Positions 17,213 through 26,194 are shown, counted from the stretch's first letter. The stretch: DNA of 64,000 bases from Desemzia sp045528445 (GCF_045528445.1 NZ_JBGQQU010000004.1:1-64000), one strand, 5' to 3'. Translations and numbers: made by a program. Notes: generated from the letters alone by a model not told the origin.

Positions 17213-17238
17213 GCGGGGAGCATTAGCTCCCCGCTTTT
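17213..17238 (+). terminator. Terminator after gap
   Basis: GCGGGGAGC (17213-17221) pairs with GCTCCCCGC (17226-17234), followed by TTTT. A GC-rich, compact hairpin. Confidence 0.85.
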
Positions 17239-17255
17239 GTGTGTTAAATGATGCA

Positions 17256-17292
17256 AAAAAACTCGAGGCTTATTAAATAGCCTCGAGTTTTT
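17256..17292. terminator. Bidirectional terminator
   Basis: AAAAACTCGAGGCT pairs with AGCCTCGAGTTTTT, with A and T runs on the outer sides. It lies between gap and the convergent gene 17325-17864 and probably serves the latter. Confidence 0.8.
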
Positions 17293-17324
17293 GATAGATT
17301 AATCAGTTGTTTAAACGGGTATTA

Positions 17325-17864
17325 TCAAAGCTCTGCAATGGATCTGAATATTTCTGAATAGACTGCTTTTATGTTTTCATCTGTATTTTCGTCATCGTAC
17401 AAATAAAATTCCCAAGCTGTTGAACTATCGGCAGTCTCAGCATAGAATCCGCTGGCATAACTCGTTCCTGGTGTCCATTCCCAATCTTCCCAGGAATCAT
17501 CGTCAAAATCTAAATCTGCTTCTGTAAATGGAATATGGTTGTTAGCCTCTATAAAAAAGAACGGAATGGGAGAATCTAAGTAAATTTTTGCGTATTGATG
17601 TTCACTGGCTTGCGATAAGTTTTCGGGCATGATAAAAACCGCATCATAGGAATCGAAATCATTATTCATGACATCATCAAAAGTAATCTCCTCAAAACTA
17701 ACTTGTTCTTCTTTGATCTCCGGAAAATCTCCTATAACAGCAATAGTTAATGGTTTGCCTGTATAAGGTTTATACAATTGATGTTGTGAATAAAATGACA
17801 GTGAGAGCACTAGAGTGGCGATTAAAAGCAAGAAAATCCATTTAAGACTTATTATTCTTTTCAT
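17325..17864 (-). CDS. Membrane-anchored protein of unknown function
   Basis: A 179-residue protein from the ATG at 17864 (MKRIISLKW), eight bases after AGGAG. It has one N-terminal hydrophobic segment (about residues 8-25), followed by an acidic extracellular domain rich in Asp, Glu, Trp and Tyr (DFDDDSWEDWEW). No catalytic motif is recognised. The segment TIAVIGDFPEIKEE followed by DAVFIMPENLSQA gives a weak impression of a Rossmann-like fold. Function unknown. Confidence 0.7.
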   Translation of the reverse strand: MKRIISLKWIFLLLIATLVLSLSFYSQHQLYKPYTGKPLTIAVIGDFPEIKEEQVSFEEITFDDVMNNDFDSYDAVFIMPENLSQASEHQYAKIYLDSPIPFFFIEANNHIPFTEADLDFDDDSWEDWEWTPGTSYASGFYAETADSSTAWEFYLYDDENTDENIKAVYSEIFRSIAEL

Positions 17865-18063
17865 CCTACATCTCCTCAAATATAACAGTTACGATACAAT
17901 TTAATTAAGCTAAGTGTACCATAACAGTTGATTAAATAAATGATGTTTTAAAAAATTCTATTTGTTACTATAGCTATGGAAGCTCTTTTTCAGAGAATTG
18001 TACTTGTACTTTTAAAGTGCCATAATGGAACTAAATCTATTCGAAGAAGAGGAGCGTGACTGT

Positions 18064-18465
18064 ATGGCTGAACCGAAAATGAAAGAAAATGACAATAGTG
18101 TGATCGACTTTATCGAAAGCGTAGAGAATGAGAAGAAAAAGGCGGATGCTTATCAGCTGCTGGACATTTTTGAAGAGGTAACGGGCTATAAAGCAAAAAT
18201 GTGGGGTCCTAGTATTATCGGCTTTGGCAGCTATCACTATAAGTATGCCTCTGGACATGAAGGGGATGCACCTTTAGCGGGATTCTCACCAAGAAAAGCG
18301 AAACACACTCTTTATCTGGCGTATGAAAGTGAAGAAAGAGAAAAGCTGCTGGAAAACTTTGGCAAACATACGAAAAGCAAGGCGTGTATCTACGTGAATA
18401 AACTAGCGGATATCGACATTGATGTTTTAAAAGAGTTAATTAAACAATCAGTAGAAACTTACTAG
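18064..18465 (+). CDS. DUF1801-type protein
   Basis: A 133-residue protein starting at ATG 18064 after GAGGAG. The motif MWGPSIIGFGSYHYKYASG followed by FSPRKAKHTLYL is typical of the DUF1801 (YdhG-like) family of small, soluble proteins with unknown activity. It is monocistronic and closed by a terminator. Confidence 0.8.
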   Translation: MAEPKMKENDNSVIDFIESVENEKKKADAYQLLDIFEEVTGYKAKMWGPSIIGFGSYHYKYASGHEGDAPLAGFSPRKAKHTLYLAYESEEREKLLENFGKHTKSKACIYVNKLADIDIDVLKELIKQSVETY

Positions 18466-18508
18466 AATCTTTATCCGAAGGAATAAAAAAGTTTTTATCT
18501 AACAGCAC

Positions 18509-18541
18509 AAACCCGACCACAGAATTCTTCGGTCGGGTTTT
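18509..18541 (+). terminator. Terminator after the DUF1801 gene
   Basis: AAACCCGACC (18509-18518) pairs with GGTCGGGTTT (18531-18540). Confidence 0.75.
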
Positions 18542-18573
18542 AGCTATCTCAAACATTTCTATAATAAAATATT

Positions 18574-18800
18574 TTATTTGTTGAACGCTAAAATCATTTC
18601 TTTATACAAATCAATGAATTTCAAGTAAACATCTTTATGCACGTATTCATCAACTTTGTGAGCCATTTTAGTCAGACCGGGTCCGAACATCATGAATGGG
18701 AACTCGTCGCTTTTAGAGCGCAGGAAGTTGGATCCGTCAGTTACTCCTGGAGAACCAATCGTTCCAGGCTTTTCACCGAAATATTTCTCGTCTAACTTTT
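18574..18800 (-). pseudogene. Duplicated 3' end of the M20 peptidase gene
   Basis: The last 70 or so codons of the peptidase gene at 22908-24059 are present here in the same orientation (EKYFGEKPGTIGSPGVTDGS... to the stop). Over about 215 bases I count about 14 substitutions, mostly third-position, and homology ends near 18800 and directly at the stop. The upstream frame extends a little further into unrelated sequence without a plausible start signal. It is a left-behind 3' fragment marking one border of the defence island. Confidence 0.88.
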
Positions 18801-18924
18801 TTCGTTTTTGAGAAAATAATATTAATAATTGCATACTTTGGTATTAAGTAACCGTGATTTTTAACGATGAAAGAATTACTTTGCGGTATAGGTAAAAGTC
18901 CATAAATATATTCATTGGTAAAGC

Positions 18925-18952
18925 TTACAAAACACTATTTTTACGGTATTAT
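18925..18952 (+). promoter_or_regulatory. Promoter of the defence operon
   Basis: TTACAA (18925-18930) and TATTAT (18947-18952) with 16-base spacing, 28 bases before the TTG start of the first defence gene. Confidence 0.45.
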
Positions 18953-18980
18953 GTAGGAAAAGAAATAAGGAGGGATTTTT

Positions 18981-20738
18981 TTGAAGATTACTAAGGTATA
19001 CATTGAAAACTTTAGAAATCTTACCGAGGTTTCTGTACGTTTAATGGGAGTTACTGCGATTATTGGTAATAACAATAGTGGAAAAAGCAATTTTTTAAGA
19101 GCGCTTACGTTGCCCTTGTTATCAGAAGAGATAGGTACTAGTAGTAAAAATTTAAGTTGGACCGACATTGGTAATGAGTCTAAAAATAAGTATTATGAAT
19201 TTATTGAAAGTAATAAAGATGCTCTTTCTAAAGGAAAAGTTGAGCTGTCAATGTTTGAAGCAATTATTCCTAAAATTACAGTTACAATTGAATTTACGGT
19301 TGAAGACTCTGAGTCATATTCAATGAAGGATTTCGCTGTTAGTTTTTCAGAAACAGGAGAAGCACAATACCAATTATCATATAGTTTTACTTGTAAAAAT
19401 TCGAAAGAGTTAATGGAGCATGTTGCTGAAGTTATTAATAATACTGATTCTGGTAACAGCTTAGAAGAATTAAAATTAAATTTACTACCAGTTAGTTTAT
19501 ATACATATGCTATTTACGTTCCATTTAAAGAAAAAAACCTTTCATATGACAATTTGAAACTATTAAAATATAACTCTATACAAGCTGAGAGAGACGAATT
19601 CTCCAATAGTAATACAAGATTAGGATCAAAACAATTAGTACAGCTTTTAAATAAAAAATTATCAACTTCTTCTATGATTAAAATAGAGTCCGAATATACC
19701 AATTTTTTTGAACAAATAAAATCATTATCGGGAATGGATGAAGTATTAAACTGGCAAGAAAATACTGAAATAAAAAATGCCCAAGACTTCTTTTCTAAAA
19801 TTTCTATATTACCTAACATGCCTCCAATGACTTCTTTACTTAATAGCGTAAGATTAGGGTACGACGAATCTTCACTAGCTTCACAAGGTTTAGGTTACAG
19901 AAACCTTATTTTACAACTTGTTATGATTAATTCGCTAATTGAAGCTAGTAATTCTTTATATTCTTTATTAACTGTAGAAGAACCTGAGGCCCATTTGTGT
20001 TATGAAAATCAACAGATAATGAATAGTTTTATTTTAAATATTGCTAGTGGAAATAAAGATCTTCAATTAGTTTATTCGACTCATAGCTTACAATTTTTAG
20101 ATAAACTAGATTTAAAGAATATCGTTTTAATAAATGAAGGGAAGGGGTACGCTTTTATAGAAGAATTTACTTCAAATAAATTGAACTATCTTTCAAAAAA
20201 TCCTAACTTGGATTTATTTAAACTTTTTTACTCCAGTCGTTGTATTTTAGTAGAAGGAATATCGGAAGAATTATTGATAAAGTCTTACATAAAAAATAAG
20301 CACAACACTCTATCAAATATAGAAATTATTTCTTTTCATAAAGGCTTTAAGAAAATCATCGATATTTGGTTGAAAATAAATATACACACTAATAACAAAT
20401 TAGGAATCATTAGGGATTTTGATAATCAACCTAGAGCTCAAGAAGAGCATGAGGCTTATAATTCATACGATAATATTTTCGTAAAGACTACTGTAAATTA
20501 TACATTAGAAGATGATATTGTGATGCAAGGTAATAACTTTTCTATTTTAAAAAAATATTTTGAAGCTATGTATGGATGGTCAAATATTGAAACCCCAGAG
20601 TTGTTATCCAAGAAGTGGAAATCAGCTAAAGCTGAGATTATGTTGCAATTTTGTGTAGATATAGGTAATGAGGAGTTAAGTAACGTAGAATTACCGCAAC
20701 ATATTGCATTAGTACTTAATTCTCTTGAAATTGTTTAA
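18981..20738 (+). CDS. OLD-family ATPase-TOPRIM endonuclease, Gabija GajA-like
   Basis: 585 residues, close to the length I recall for GajA. The N-terminal ABC-type ATPase has Walker A GNNNSGKSN (29-37), a signature-like SLASQGLGYRNL, Walker B TVEEPEAH (331-338) and H-loop STHS (366-369). A C-terminal TOPRIM domain follows, with ILVEG (Glu425) and RDFDNQ (Asp479, Asp481), the acidic residues expected to bind the metals for DNA cleavage. The start is TTG 18981 after AAGGAGGG; MKITKVYIENFRNL is the standard opening. It is followed 17 bases later by a UvrD-like helicase, the pairing that defines Gabija anti-phage systems. Very AT-rich relative to neighbours, consistent with transfer. Other OLD-based systems remain possible. 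Confidence 0.87.
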   Translation: MKITKVYIENFRNLTEVSVRLMGVTAIIGNNNSGKSNFLRALTLPLLSEEIGTSSKNLSWTDIGNESKNKYYEFIESNKDALSKGKVELSMFEAIIPKITVTIEFTVEDSESYSMKDFAVSFSETGEAQYQLSYSFTCKNSKELMEHVAEVINNTDSGNSLEELKLNLLPVSLYTYAIYVPFKEKNLSYDNLKLLKYNSIQAERDEFSNSNTRLGSKQLVQLLNKKLSTSSMIKIESEYTNFFEQIKSLSGMDEVLNWQENTEIKNAQDFFSKISILPNMPPMTSLLNSVRLGYDESSLASQGLGYRNLILQLVMINSLIEASNSLYSLLTVEEPEAHLCYENQQIMNSFILNIASGNKDLQLVYSTHSLQFLDKLDLKNIVLINEGKGYAFIEEFTSNKLNYLSKNPNLDLFKLFYSSRCILVEGISEELLIKSYIKNKHNTLSNIEIISFHKGFKKIIDIWLKINIHTNNKLGIIRDFDNQPRAQEEHEAYNSYDNIFVKTTVNYTLEDDIVMQGNNFSILKKYFEAMYGWSNIETPELLSKKWKSAKAEIMLQFCVDIGNEELSNVELPQHIALVLNSLEIV

Positions 20739-20755
20739 AGAAGAGGGTGATAAGT

Positions 20756-22096
20756 ATGGAAATTAAAATTGCTGGAGCTGGAGCTGGAAAAACGACTAAA
20801 TTAGCTCAGAAAATAATTGATAGGCAATTAAAAAATAATGGTAAAATAATTTATTGTGTTTCATTTACGAATTCTTCAGTAAACACAATCATTGATAAGT
20901 TAAAAAACTATTATGGAGAAATTCCTAAAAATATCAAAGTTAGTACAATACATTCTTTTCTGAATTCAGAACTGATAAATCCTTATTATTTTATTCTATA
21001 TGGAAAACAATTCCATCATATTTCCAATGCTAGTCTAAGTGACAAACCTAAATTTAAAAATTCAGAACTTAAAAGACTAGAAGAGAAAGGTTTTTTGCAT
21101 GTAGATACATTCACCGCTAAAGCAAAATATGTAATGTGCGGAAAATCAGGTGACCGAAAAAAGCACAAAGAAACTAGAGGTAATATTCAGGATTTATTCT
21201 CTAAGTATTTTGATGCTTTATACGTAGATGAAGCGCAAGATATAGATAAAAATTTTAAAGAAATACTGATGAAGTTTGATGAGTTAGGCTTATATGTAGA
21301 AGTAATAGGAGACCCCAAACAAGATTTAAAAGGTCTGGGATGCCTTCCTGAATTAATAAGGGAATACTCCCAAGAGGTAACTTATATTAAAGAATCTTTT
21401 AGATGTCCGCAATGTCATTTAAATTTTTCGAATATATTTATTGGAGAAAATGAACAACAATTCTCTCCTCAAAAAAGACAAGGTACACTTAATTATTATT
21501 TTGAATCTGAAATAGATGACTTACATAAATTTATCGAAAAAAAGAATTATGACTTAAAGTATATACACCAAAAAAACGAACGATTCGACACTCATGCTCC
21601 AAGAAGAATGGATAACTATCTATTTAATGAGTTAAAAATTGTTATTTCAAGCAAAGAGGAAAAACCGATAAGCGATATTTTGGTAATAAAAAGTGCCAGT
21701 ACTTTAGCATATGAATTAACAAAGCAAGTAATCGTTCATAAATTTAAGCCAGAAGATGCAATAAAAAGAACACTTCCTTACGGATTTGTAAAACCAGCTG
21801 AGTATTATAAAATACTTAAAGCTTTAGAGATTGAAACCAATAACGTTCAAAATGATAAATATATTGTAAGGTCCATAGAGTCTGTGAAAGGTTTAGGGGA
21901 AAAAAATTGTTTATTTATAGTAACGCCAAGTATCTTTCCATATATCCTTGGTCAGAAAATAGGAGGGAAAATTGCAGCTAACTTGTATGTTGGACTAACC
22001 CGTTCTAAAGAAAATCTTGATTTATTGATAACAATCGAATCCGAGATGAAATTCTCTAAGGAAAATATAGCTAGTTTCTTTAAGAATGTTATTTAA
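20756..22096 (+). CDS. UvrD/Rep-like SF1 helicase, Gabija GajB-like
   Basis: A 446-residue superfamily 1 helicase. Motifs in order: Walker A GAGAGKTT (7-14), motif II YVDEAQD (156-162), motif III IGDPKQ (184-189), motif IV ESFRCPQ (about 213-218), motif V SVKGLGEKN (376-384) and motif VI YVGLTRSKENL (411-421). The large 1B/2B insertions of full UvrD are mostly absent. ATG 20756 follows AGAGGGTGA. In Gabija, this helicase-like partner senses nucleotide or DNA state and activates the nuclease; the same job is inferred here from adjacency and motifs. Confidence 0.87.
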   Translation: MEIKIAGAGAGKTTKLAQKIIDRQLKNNGKIIYCVSFTNSSVNTIIDKLKNYYGEIPKNIKVSTIHSFLNSELINPYYFILYGKQFHHISNASLSDKPKFKNSELKRLEEKGFLHVDTFTAKAKYVMCGKSGDRKKHKETRGNIQDLFSKYFDALYVDEAQDIDKNFKEILMKFDELGLYVEVIGDPKQDLKGLGCLPELIREYSQEVTYIKESFRCPQCHLNFSNIFIGENEQQFSPQKRQGTLNYYFESEIDDLHKFIEKKNYDLKYIHQKNERFDTHAPRRMDNYLFNELKIVISSKEEKPISDILVIKSASTLAYELTKQVIVHKFKPEDAIKRTLPYGFVKPAEYYKILKALEIETNNVQNDKYIVRSIESVKGLGEKNCLFIVTPSIFPYILGQKIGGKIAANLYVGLTRSKENLDLLITIESEMKFSKENIASFFKNVI

Positions 22097-22138
22097 TGTT
22101 ACGTATTTTATTAAAAATGAAAAAGGAGTTGTGACTTT

Positions 22139-22687
22139 ATGGATGATAAGTTAGACCGAAAAGGATTAATTATAATTAATGGCTCAATGTGTTTTACAGA
22201 CATAGAAAGGGAAGAGTTACAGCAAGTTTTTGAATTAAACAATATGAACATACTTTTCTTGGAGCAACGTGGTATCCAAAATTCAATTTTCGATGGTATA
22301 GAAATTATATTAAACAATAACTTGTTTAATCTAGTAGCAGGAGGTTTATTGATGCCAGCTGCTTATGATGCTCTAAAAAAAGGCTTGGTCTTTGTTATAA
22401 AAAAAATTAAATATAGTAATGCTAAAATTTTGAGAGCAAATAAAGATTTAGAACAAACAAATATCGTTATTAAAATTAAAACCGATAATGGAGAAATAAT
22501 TGCATCAATTAATCGAGAACTAAGTGAAAAAGAAGTAGAAGAATACATTCAAGCAATGATTGCAGCATCTAAAATAATAAAGGGAACTGATAAAAAAGAT
22601 TATTATTATATCATTGATAAAAATACAGATGACTCTTTAGAAATACTCTCACTATCCAGCTACTTAAAAAAACACAATAAAATTTAA
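22139..22687 (+). CDS. Unknown third gene of the defence island
   Basis: A 182-residue protein with no family that I recognise. ATG 22139 follows AAAGGAG, and it lies 42 bases after the helicase gene in the same orientation and with the same AT-rich composition, so it is probably cotranscribed. Residues about 61-88 form a long nonpolar segment (NLVAGGLLMPAAYDALKKGL...) that could be a membrane or amphipathic helix; the second half is charged and predicted mixed alpha/beta (IVIKIKTDNGEIIASINREL). Position suggests an accessory sensor, effector or regulator of the OLD/UvrD pair; no function can be assigned. Confidence 0.8.
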   Translation: MDDKLDRKGLIIINGSMCFTDIEREELQQVFELNNMNILFLEQRGIQNSIFDGIEIILNNNLFNLVAGGLLMPAAYDALKKGLVFVIKKIKYSNAKILRANKDLEQTNIVIKIKTDNGEIIASINRELSEKEVEEYIQAMIAASKIIKGTDKKDYYYIIDKNTDDSLEILSLSSYLKKHNKI

Positions 22688-22711
22688 AATACTATTTTTA
22701 CAATACAATAA

Positions 22712-22864
22712 GAAGCTGGGACAAAAGTGTTTTTTCAAAAAATTTAGTCCCATCTCTATAGTAGCAATGAAATAAAAAGAAAAAATGCATTCCCACTATT
22801 GGATGAATATTCCAGTAGTTTTGGGAATGCATTTTTTATAGAGACCTTTTGTCCCAGGCTCTTA
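22712..22864. repeat. Long nested hairpin element with GCTGGGACAAAAG ends
   Basis: GCTGGGACAAAAG (22715-22727) pairs with CTTTTGTCCCAGGC (22846-22859). Inside, TCTCTATA (22754-22761) pairs with TATAGAGA (22837-22844), and AAAAATGCATTCCCA (22781-22795) pairs with TGGGAATGCATTTTT (22822-22836). The whole 150-base unit can fold into one long stem. Ends of this type recur in enterococcal and related genomes near gene ends. Here it lies between convergent genes at the right border of the island and could also act as a bidirectional terminator. Confidence 0.8.
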
Positions 22865-22907
22865 TCTATTTTGATAAATTTTCGTAGTTAATCTAGGGCC
22901 TGTGATT

Positions 22908-24059
22908 TTACTGATTAAATGCTAAAATCATTTCTTTGTACAAATCAATGAATTTCAAGTAAACATCTTTGTGCACGTACTCATCAATTTTGTGAGCCAT
23001 TTTAGTTAAGCCGGGTCCAAACATCATGAACGGGAACTCGTCGCCTTTAGAGCGCAGGAAGTTGGATCCGTCAGTTACTCCTGGAGAACCAATCGTTCCA
23101 GGTTTTTCACCGAAATACTTCTCGCCTAAATCTTGAGCGATTTCTACCAGTTCAGATTTTCCATCTGTGAACACACTCGGCAGAGCCATTGTGACTTCTA
23201 CATGAATCTTAGCATCTTTTTGCTTGTTGATTTCTTCAGCAATCTCATTGAATTTGGCAATGACTTCTTCCGTATCGTATTCAGGAATCGTCCGCACGTT
23301 GAATTCTGCAGCAGCAACCTCAGGAATCGAGTTGACTTGCTGCCCGCCTTGTACGATCGTGCAGTTCATAATCAATTCGCCCAGCGTTTCATTTGAGCGG
23401 CTCGGGTCGCGTACTTCTGCGTTCACTCGAGTAATGAATTCAGCTAGTGGATCGATCGCGTTGTAACCTAAATGCGGCATAGCACTGTGCGCTTCTTGTC
23501 CTTTCGAAGTGACTTTGAAGTTCAAGGAACCTTTATGCGAATAAACGATTACATCTTGAGAGGGTTCTGCGACGATCAAAGCATCGACATCGTCCATGTA
23601 GCCTTCTTCATATAATTTCTTCGAGCCAACTCCGCCGACTTCTTCACCAGTCGTTGCCATGAAGCGGACAGAACCTTTCGTTAAGGTGTTGCTTTCTTTC
23701 AATTCAATCATAGCGATGGCTAAAGCAGCCAGTCCTGATTTCATGTCGTTAGCCCCGCGTCCATAAAGCTTGCCCTCTTTTTCTGTCAGCACAAATGGAT
23801 CTGTCGACCAGTTGGAGACATCCCCTGGTGAGACGACATCCATATGTCCTGAGATCCCAAATACCGGCGATCCTGACCCAATTTCCGCTACCAAATTGAC
23901 CCTGGTTTCTGTAACAGGAACGATCGTGGAGTCGATACCGTACTCTGCGAACAATTTCTTTAGGTATTCCGCTACTTCGATCTCGTTTTCGTTGACGCTA
24001 TTAATAGCTACAAGATCTTCTAAAATAGTTAATTTTTGCTGCTCTGTAAAAACACTCAT
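22908..24059 (-). CDS. M20-family ArgE/DapE-like deacylase
   Basis: Cytoplasmic zinc metallopeptidase/deacylase of the ArgE/DapE/ACY1 family (383 residues). Metal motifs include ISGHMDVVSPGD (His/Asp), GRGANDMKSG, and TTGEEVGG with the catalytic/metal Glu pair; the lid domain lies about 180-290 (HSAMPHLGYNAIDP). It could be succinyl-diaminopimelate desuccinylase or another N-acyl amino acid deacylase; the substrate is not readable. Its 3' end is duplicated at 18574-18800, with about 93% identity, on the far side of the defence island. The start MSVFTEQQK has AGGATGAG-type upstream sequence. Confidence 0.88.
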   Translation of the reverse strand: MSVFTEQQKLTILEDLVAINSVNENEIEVAEYLKKLFAEYGIDSTIVPVTETRVNLVAEIGSGSPVFGISGHMDVVSPGDVSNWSTDPFVLTEKEGKLYGRGANDMKSGLAALAIAMIELKESNTLTKGSVRFMATTGEEVGGVGSKKLYEEGYMDDVDALIVAEPSQDVIVYSHKGSLNFKVTSKGQEAHSAMPHLGYNAIDPLAEFITRVNAEVRDPSRSNETLGELIMNCTIVQGGQQVNSIPEVAAAEFNVRTIPEYDTEEVIAKFNEIAEEINKQKDAKIHVEVTMALPSVFTDGKSELVEIAQDLGEKYFGEKPGTIGSPGVTDGSNFLRSKGDEFPFMMFGPGLTKMAHKIDEYVHKDVYLKFIDLYKEMILAFNQ

Positions 24060-24234
24060 CCTAATTAGCTACTTCTTGTTTTTATCCTAAAACTTGCCGT
24101 ACTCTCTACATCAATCTTACATGAAGCAGATGAAACCTTCAAATAAGGGGCTAAAATGCTAAAAAAAAGGTTGTCTCTGAAGAACGAAAAGTGATAGGCT
24201 ACACTGAGATACTCATTCAATTGGAGGTATTCTG

Positions 24235-25350
24235 ATGAATATCAAATGGAAAAATAAAACGTTAATAACCTATGTATTAATTTTACTCAGTATGGTGTTA
24301 TCCATCTTATTTGTACAAAACAACTTTTACTTATACGACAAGCCGATAGCAGAAGTGATAGAAACTACGGTGACGGATGAAGAAGAAATGGTAGATTCCC
24401 TGAGCAATACAGATCAAGTATTTGATCAAACGGTGATCGGAGAAATCAAAAACGGCGACCATAAAGGGCAACGTATTCTAATGGAAAACCAATACTCCGC
24501 ATCCGGTGCGGCGGACCACGAATATCAAATGGGAGATAAAATCTTCGTGAGTATTCAAAACGATGAGGGAACGCATTTGACAGGAAATATCGAAGGAGCT
24601 AAACGAGATACGTTTATCGTAGTTGCTGCCTGGCTATTTATTGTGACGGTCCTATGGGTCGGGAAAAAGAGTGGTTTGTATTCATTAATCAGTTTAGTCG
24701 TCAATGTTTTGGTATTGATGATGGCGATGAATTACTACACTGAGGGAGAAGACGTAAATTTATTCTGGATCTGCAGCGGACTGGTGCTTTTCTTTACAGT
24801 CTTTTCATTGTTGTTGGTGAGCGGAAACAACAAAAAGACCCATGCGGCTATTTTAGCCACTGTGGCAGGGACATTCTCGTCGTTGCTGATTGCTTATGCG
24901 GTCATTAAATTGACAGCTGGAGAAGGACTGCGGTACGAAGAGATGGCTTTTATCACCAGGAATCCGCAATCGGTGTTTTTAGCCAGTCTTCTGGTCGGTT
25001 CTCTAGGAGCCTCAATGGACATTGCCATCACGATCACTTCCTCGCTGTATGAGCTGACGGAGAAAAATCAGGCAATCGCCTTGAAAGACTTGAAAGCTTC
25101 TGGAAAAGAAATCGGCAAAGATATTATGGGGACGATGGCCAATGTGCTGTTCTTTGCCTATGTGAGCGGTAGTATCCCGATGATCTTGCTGTATTTGAAA
25201 AACGGCATGGCAGTGAATTACACGCTATCGATGAATTTGTCATTAGAGTTGACGAGGGCGCTAGTAGGAAGCATCGGGATCGTCTTAACGATTCCCATTA
25301 GCATCTATACAGCGATTTACTTCATTCGTAAGGGGAGGGTGGTCAAATGA
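24235..25350 (+). CDS. YibE/F-family membrane protein
   Basis: Multi-pass membrane protein (371 residues) of the YibE/F family. An N-terminal hydrophobic anchor (about 8-26) is followed by a small extracellular domain (about 30-125) and then seven or so membrane segments, including LVGSLGASMDIAITITSSLYEL, the family signature. ATG 24235 follows TTGGAGG. Its stop overlaps the start of the second YibE/F gene (ATGA at 25347), so the two are coupled and probably form one complex. The transported substrate, if any, is unknown. Confidence 0.85.
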   Translation: MNIKWKNKTLITYVLILLSMVLSILFVQNNFYLYDKPIAEVIETTVTDEEEMVDSLSNTDQVFDQTVIGEIKNGDHKGQRILMENQYSASGAADHEYQMGDKIFVSIQNDEGTHLTGNIEGAKRDTFIVVAAWLFIVTVLWVGKKSGLYSLISLVVNVLVLMMAMNYYTEGEDVNLFWICSGLVLFFTVFSLLLVSGNNKKTHAAILATVAGTFSSLLIAYAVIKLTAGEGLRYEEMAFITRNPQSVFLASLLVGSLGASMDIAITITSSLYELTEKNQAIALKDLKASGKEIGKDIMGTMANVLFFAYVSGSIPMILLYLKNGMAVNYTLSMNLSLELTRALVGSIGIVLTIPISIYTAIYFIRKGRVVK

Positions 25351-26129
25351 ATGCATTGATTTGGTTGGCGCTGATTTTATTTGCCCTCATGAAAGTGATT
25401 GGAGGGGAAAAAGGGACGCGCTCTTTTCTGGCCTTGTTCTTCAACTTCGGGATCATGCTGATCACTATTATCCTTATGACAGACCAAGCAATCAATCCGA
25501 TCCTTTTGACGATTATTGCATGTGTATTGATCAGCTGCATCAATTTGTTTTACATCAATCAATTTAATTTCAAATCTCTTACGGCATTTGTTTCAACGAT
25601 TCTTACGTTGATTTTGTTGATCTTCGCTGTTTTTATATTGGTAGAGAAGTCTAAAATTCAAGGATTTGGGATAGAAGAAATTGAAGAGTTGCTGTCATTT
25701 TCATTTTATGTCGGGATTGATTTTGGCGACATCATCATCTGTACGATCATCATGGGAACGATCGGAGCAATAACAGATACAGCTATCTCGATTTCTTCTG
25801 CGATGAGCGAAATCTACCTTCACAATCCGACTTTAGATCGGTACCAGTTATTCAAATCCGGGATGACGGTTGGAAAAGATATCCTGGGGACGACGACAAA
25901 CACTTTGTTCTTTGCTTTTATCGGCGGTTATCTGGCGCTGATTATTTGGTTCAAAGATTTAGGCTATTCTTTAGCGGAAGTCTTAAATTCGAAAGTATTC
26001 GTTTCTGAAGTGATTTCGATTTTTTATACAGGGACGGGTGCTATTTTGATCATCCCAATCACAGCATGGCTTTCAGCATACAGTATGGTCAAATACAAAG
26101 ACAAGCTCCGCTACAGTAAAGCGGAATAA
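25347..26129 (+). CDS. YibE/F-like membrane protein
   Basis: Second YibE/F-family protein (260 residues), lacking the extracellular domain. It has about seven hydrophobic segments and the signature TIGAITDTAISISSAMSEIYLHN. It overlaps the upstream gene by four bases with GGGGAGGG as ribosome site and is followed by a terminator. Confidence 0.85.
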   Translation: MNALIWLALILFALMKVIGGEKGTRSFLALFFNFGIMLITIILMTDQAINPILLTIIACVLISCINLFYINQFNFKSLTAFVSTILTLILLIFAVFILVEKSKIQGFGIEEIEELLSFSFYVGIDFGDIIICTIIMGTIGAITDTAISISSAMSEIYLHNPTLDRYQLFKSGMTVGKDILGTTTNTLFFAFIGGYLALIIWFKDLGYSLAEVLNSKVFVSEVISIFYTGTGAILIIPITAWLSAYSMVKYKDKLRYSKAE

Positions 26130-26153
26130 CAATAGAGAAATACTTGATGGACA

Positions 26154-26194
26154 AAAAAGATCGTACAGATTTTCAGCACGATCTTTTTTTGTTA
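26154..26194 (+). terminator. Terminator after the YibE/F pair
   Basis: AAAAAGATCGT pairs with ACGATCTTTTT around a 13-base loop and continues into a T run. Confidence 0.8.

Noticed and set aside
18574..18834. An 86-residue independent protein
   Set aside because: It is the tail of the M20 peptidase plus unrelated sequence with no ribosome site.
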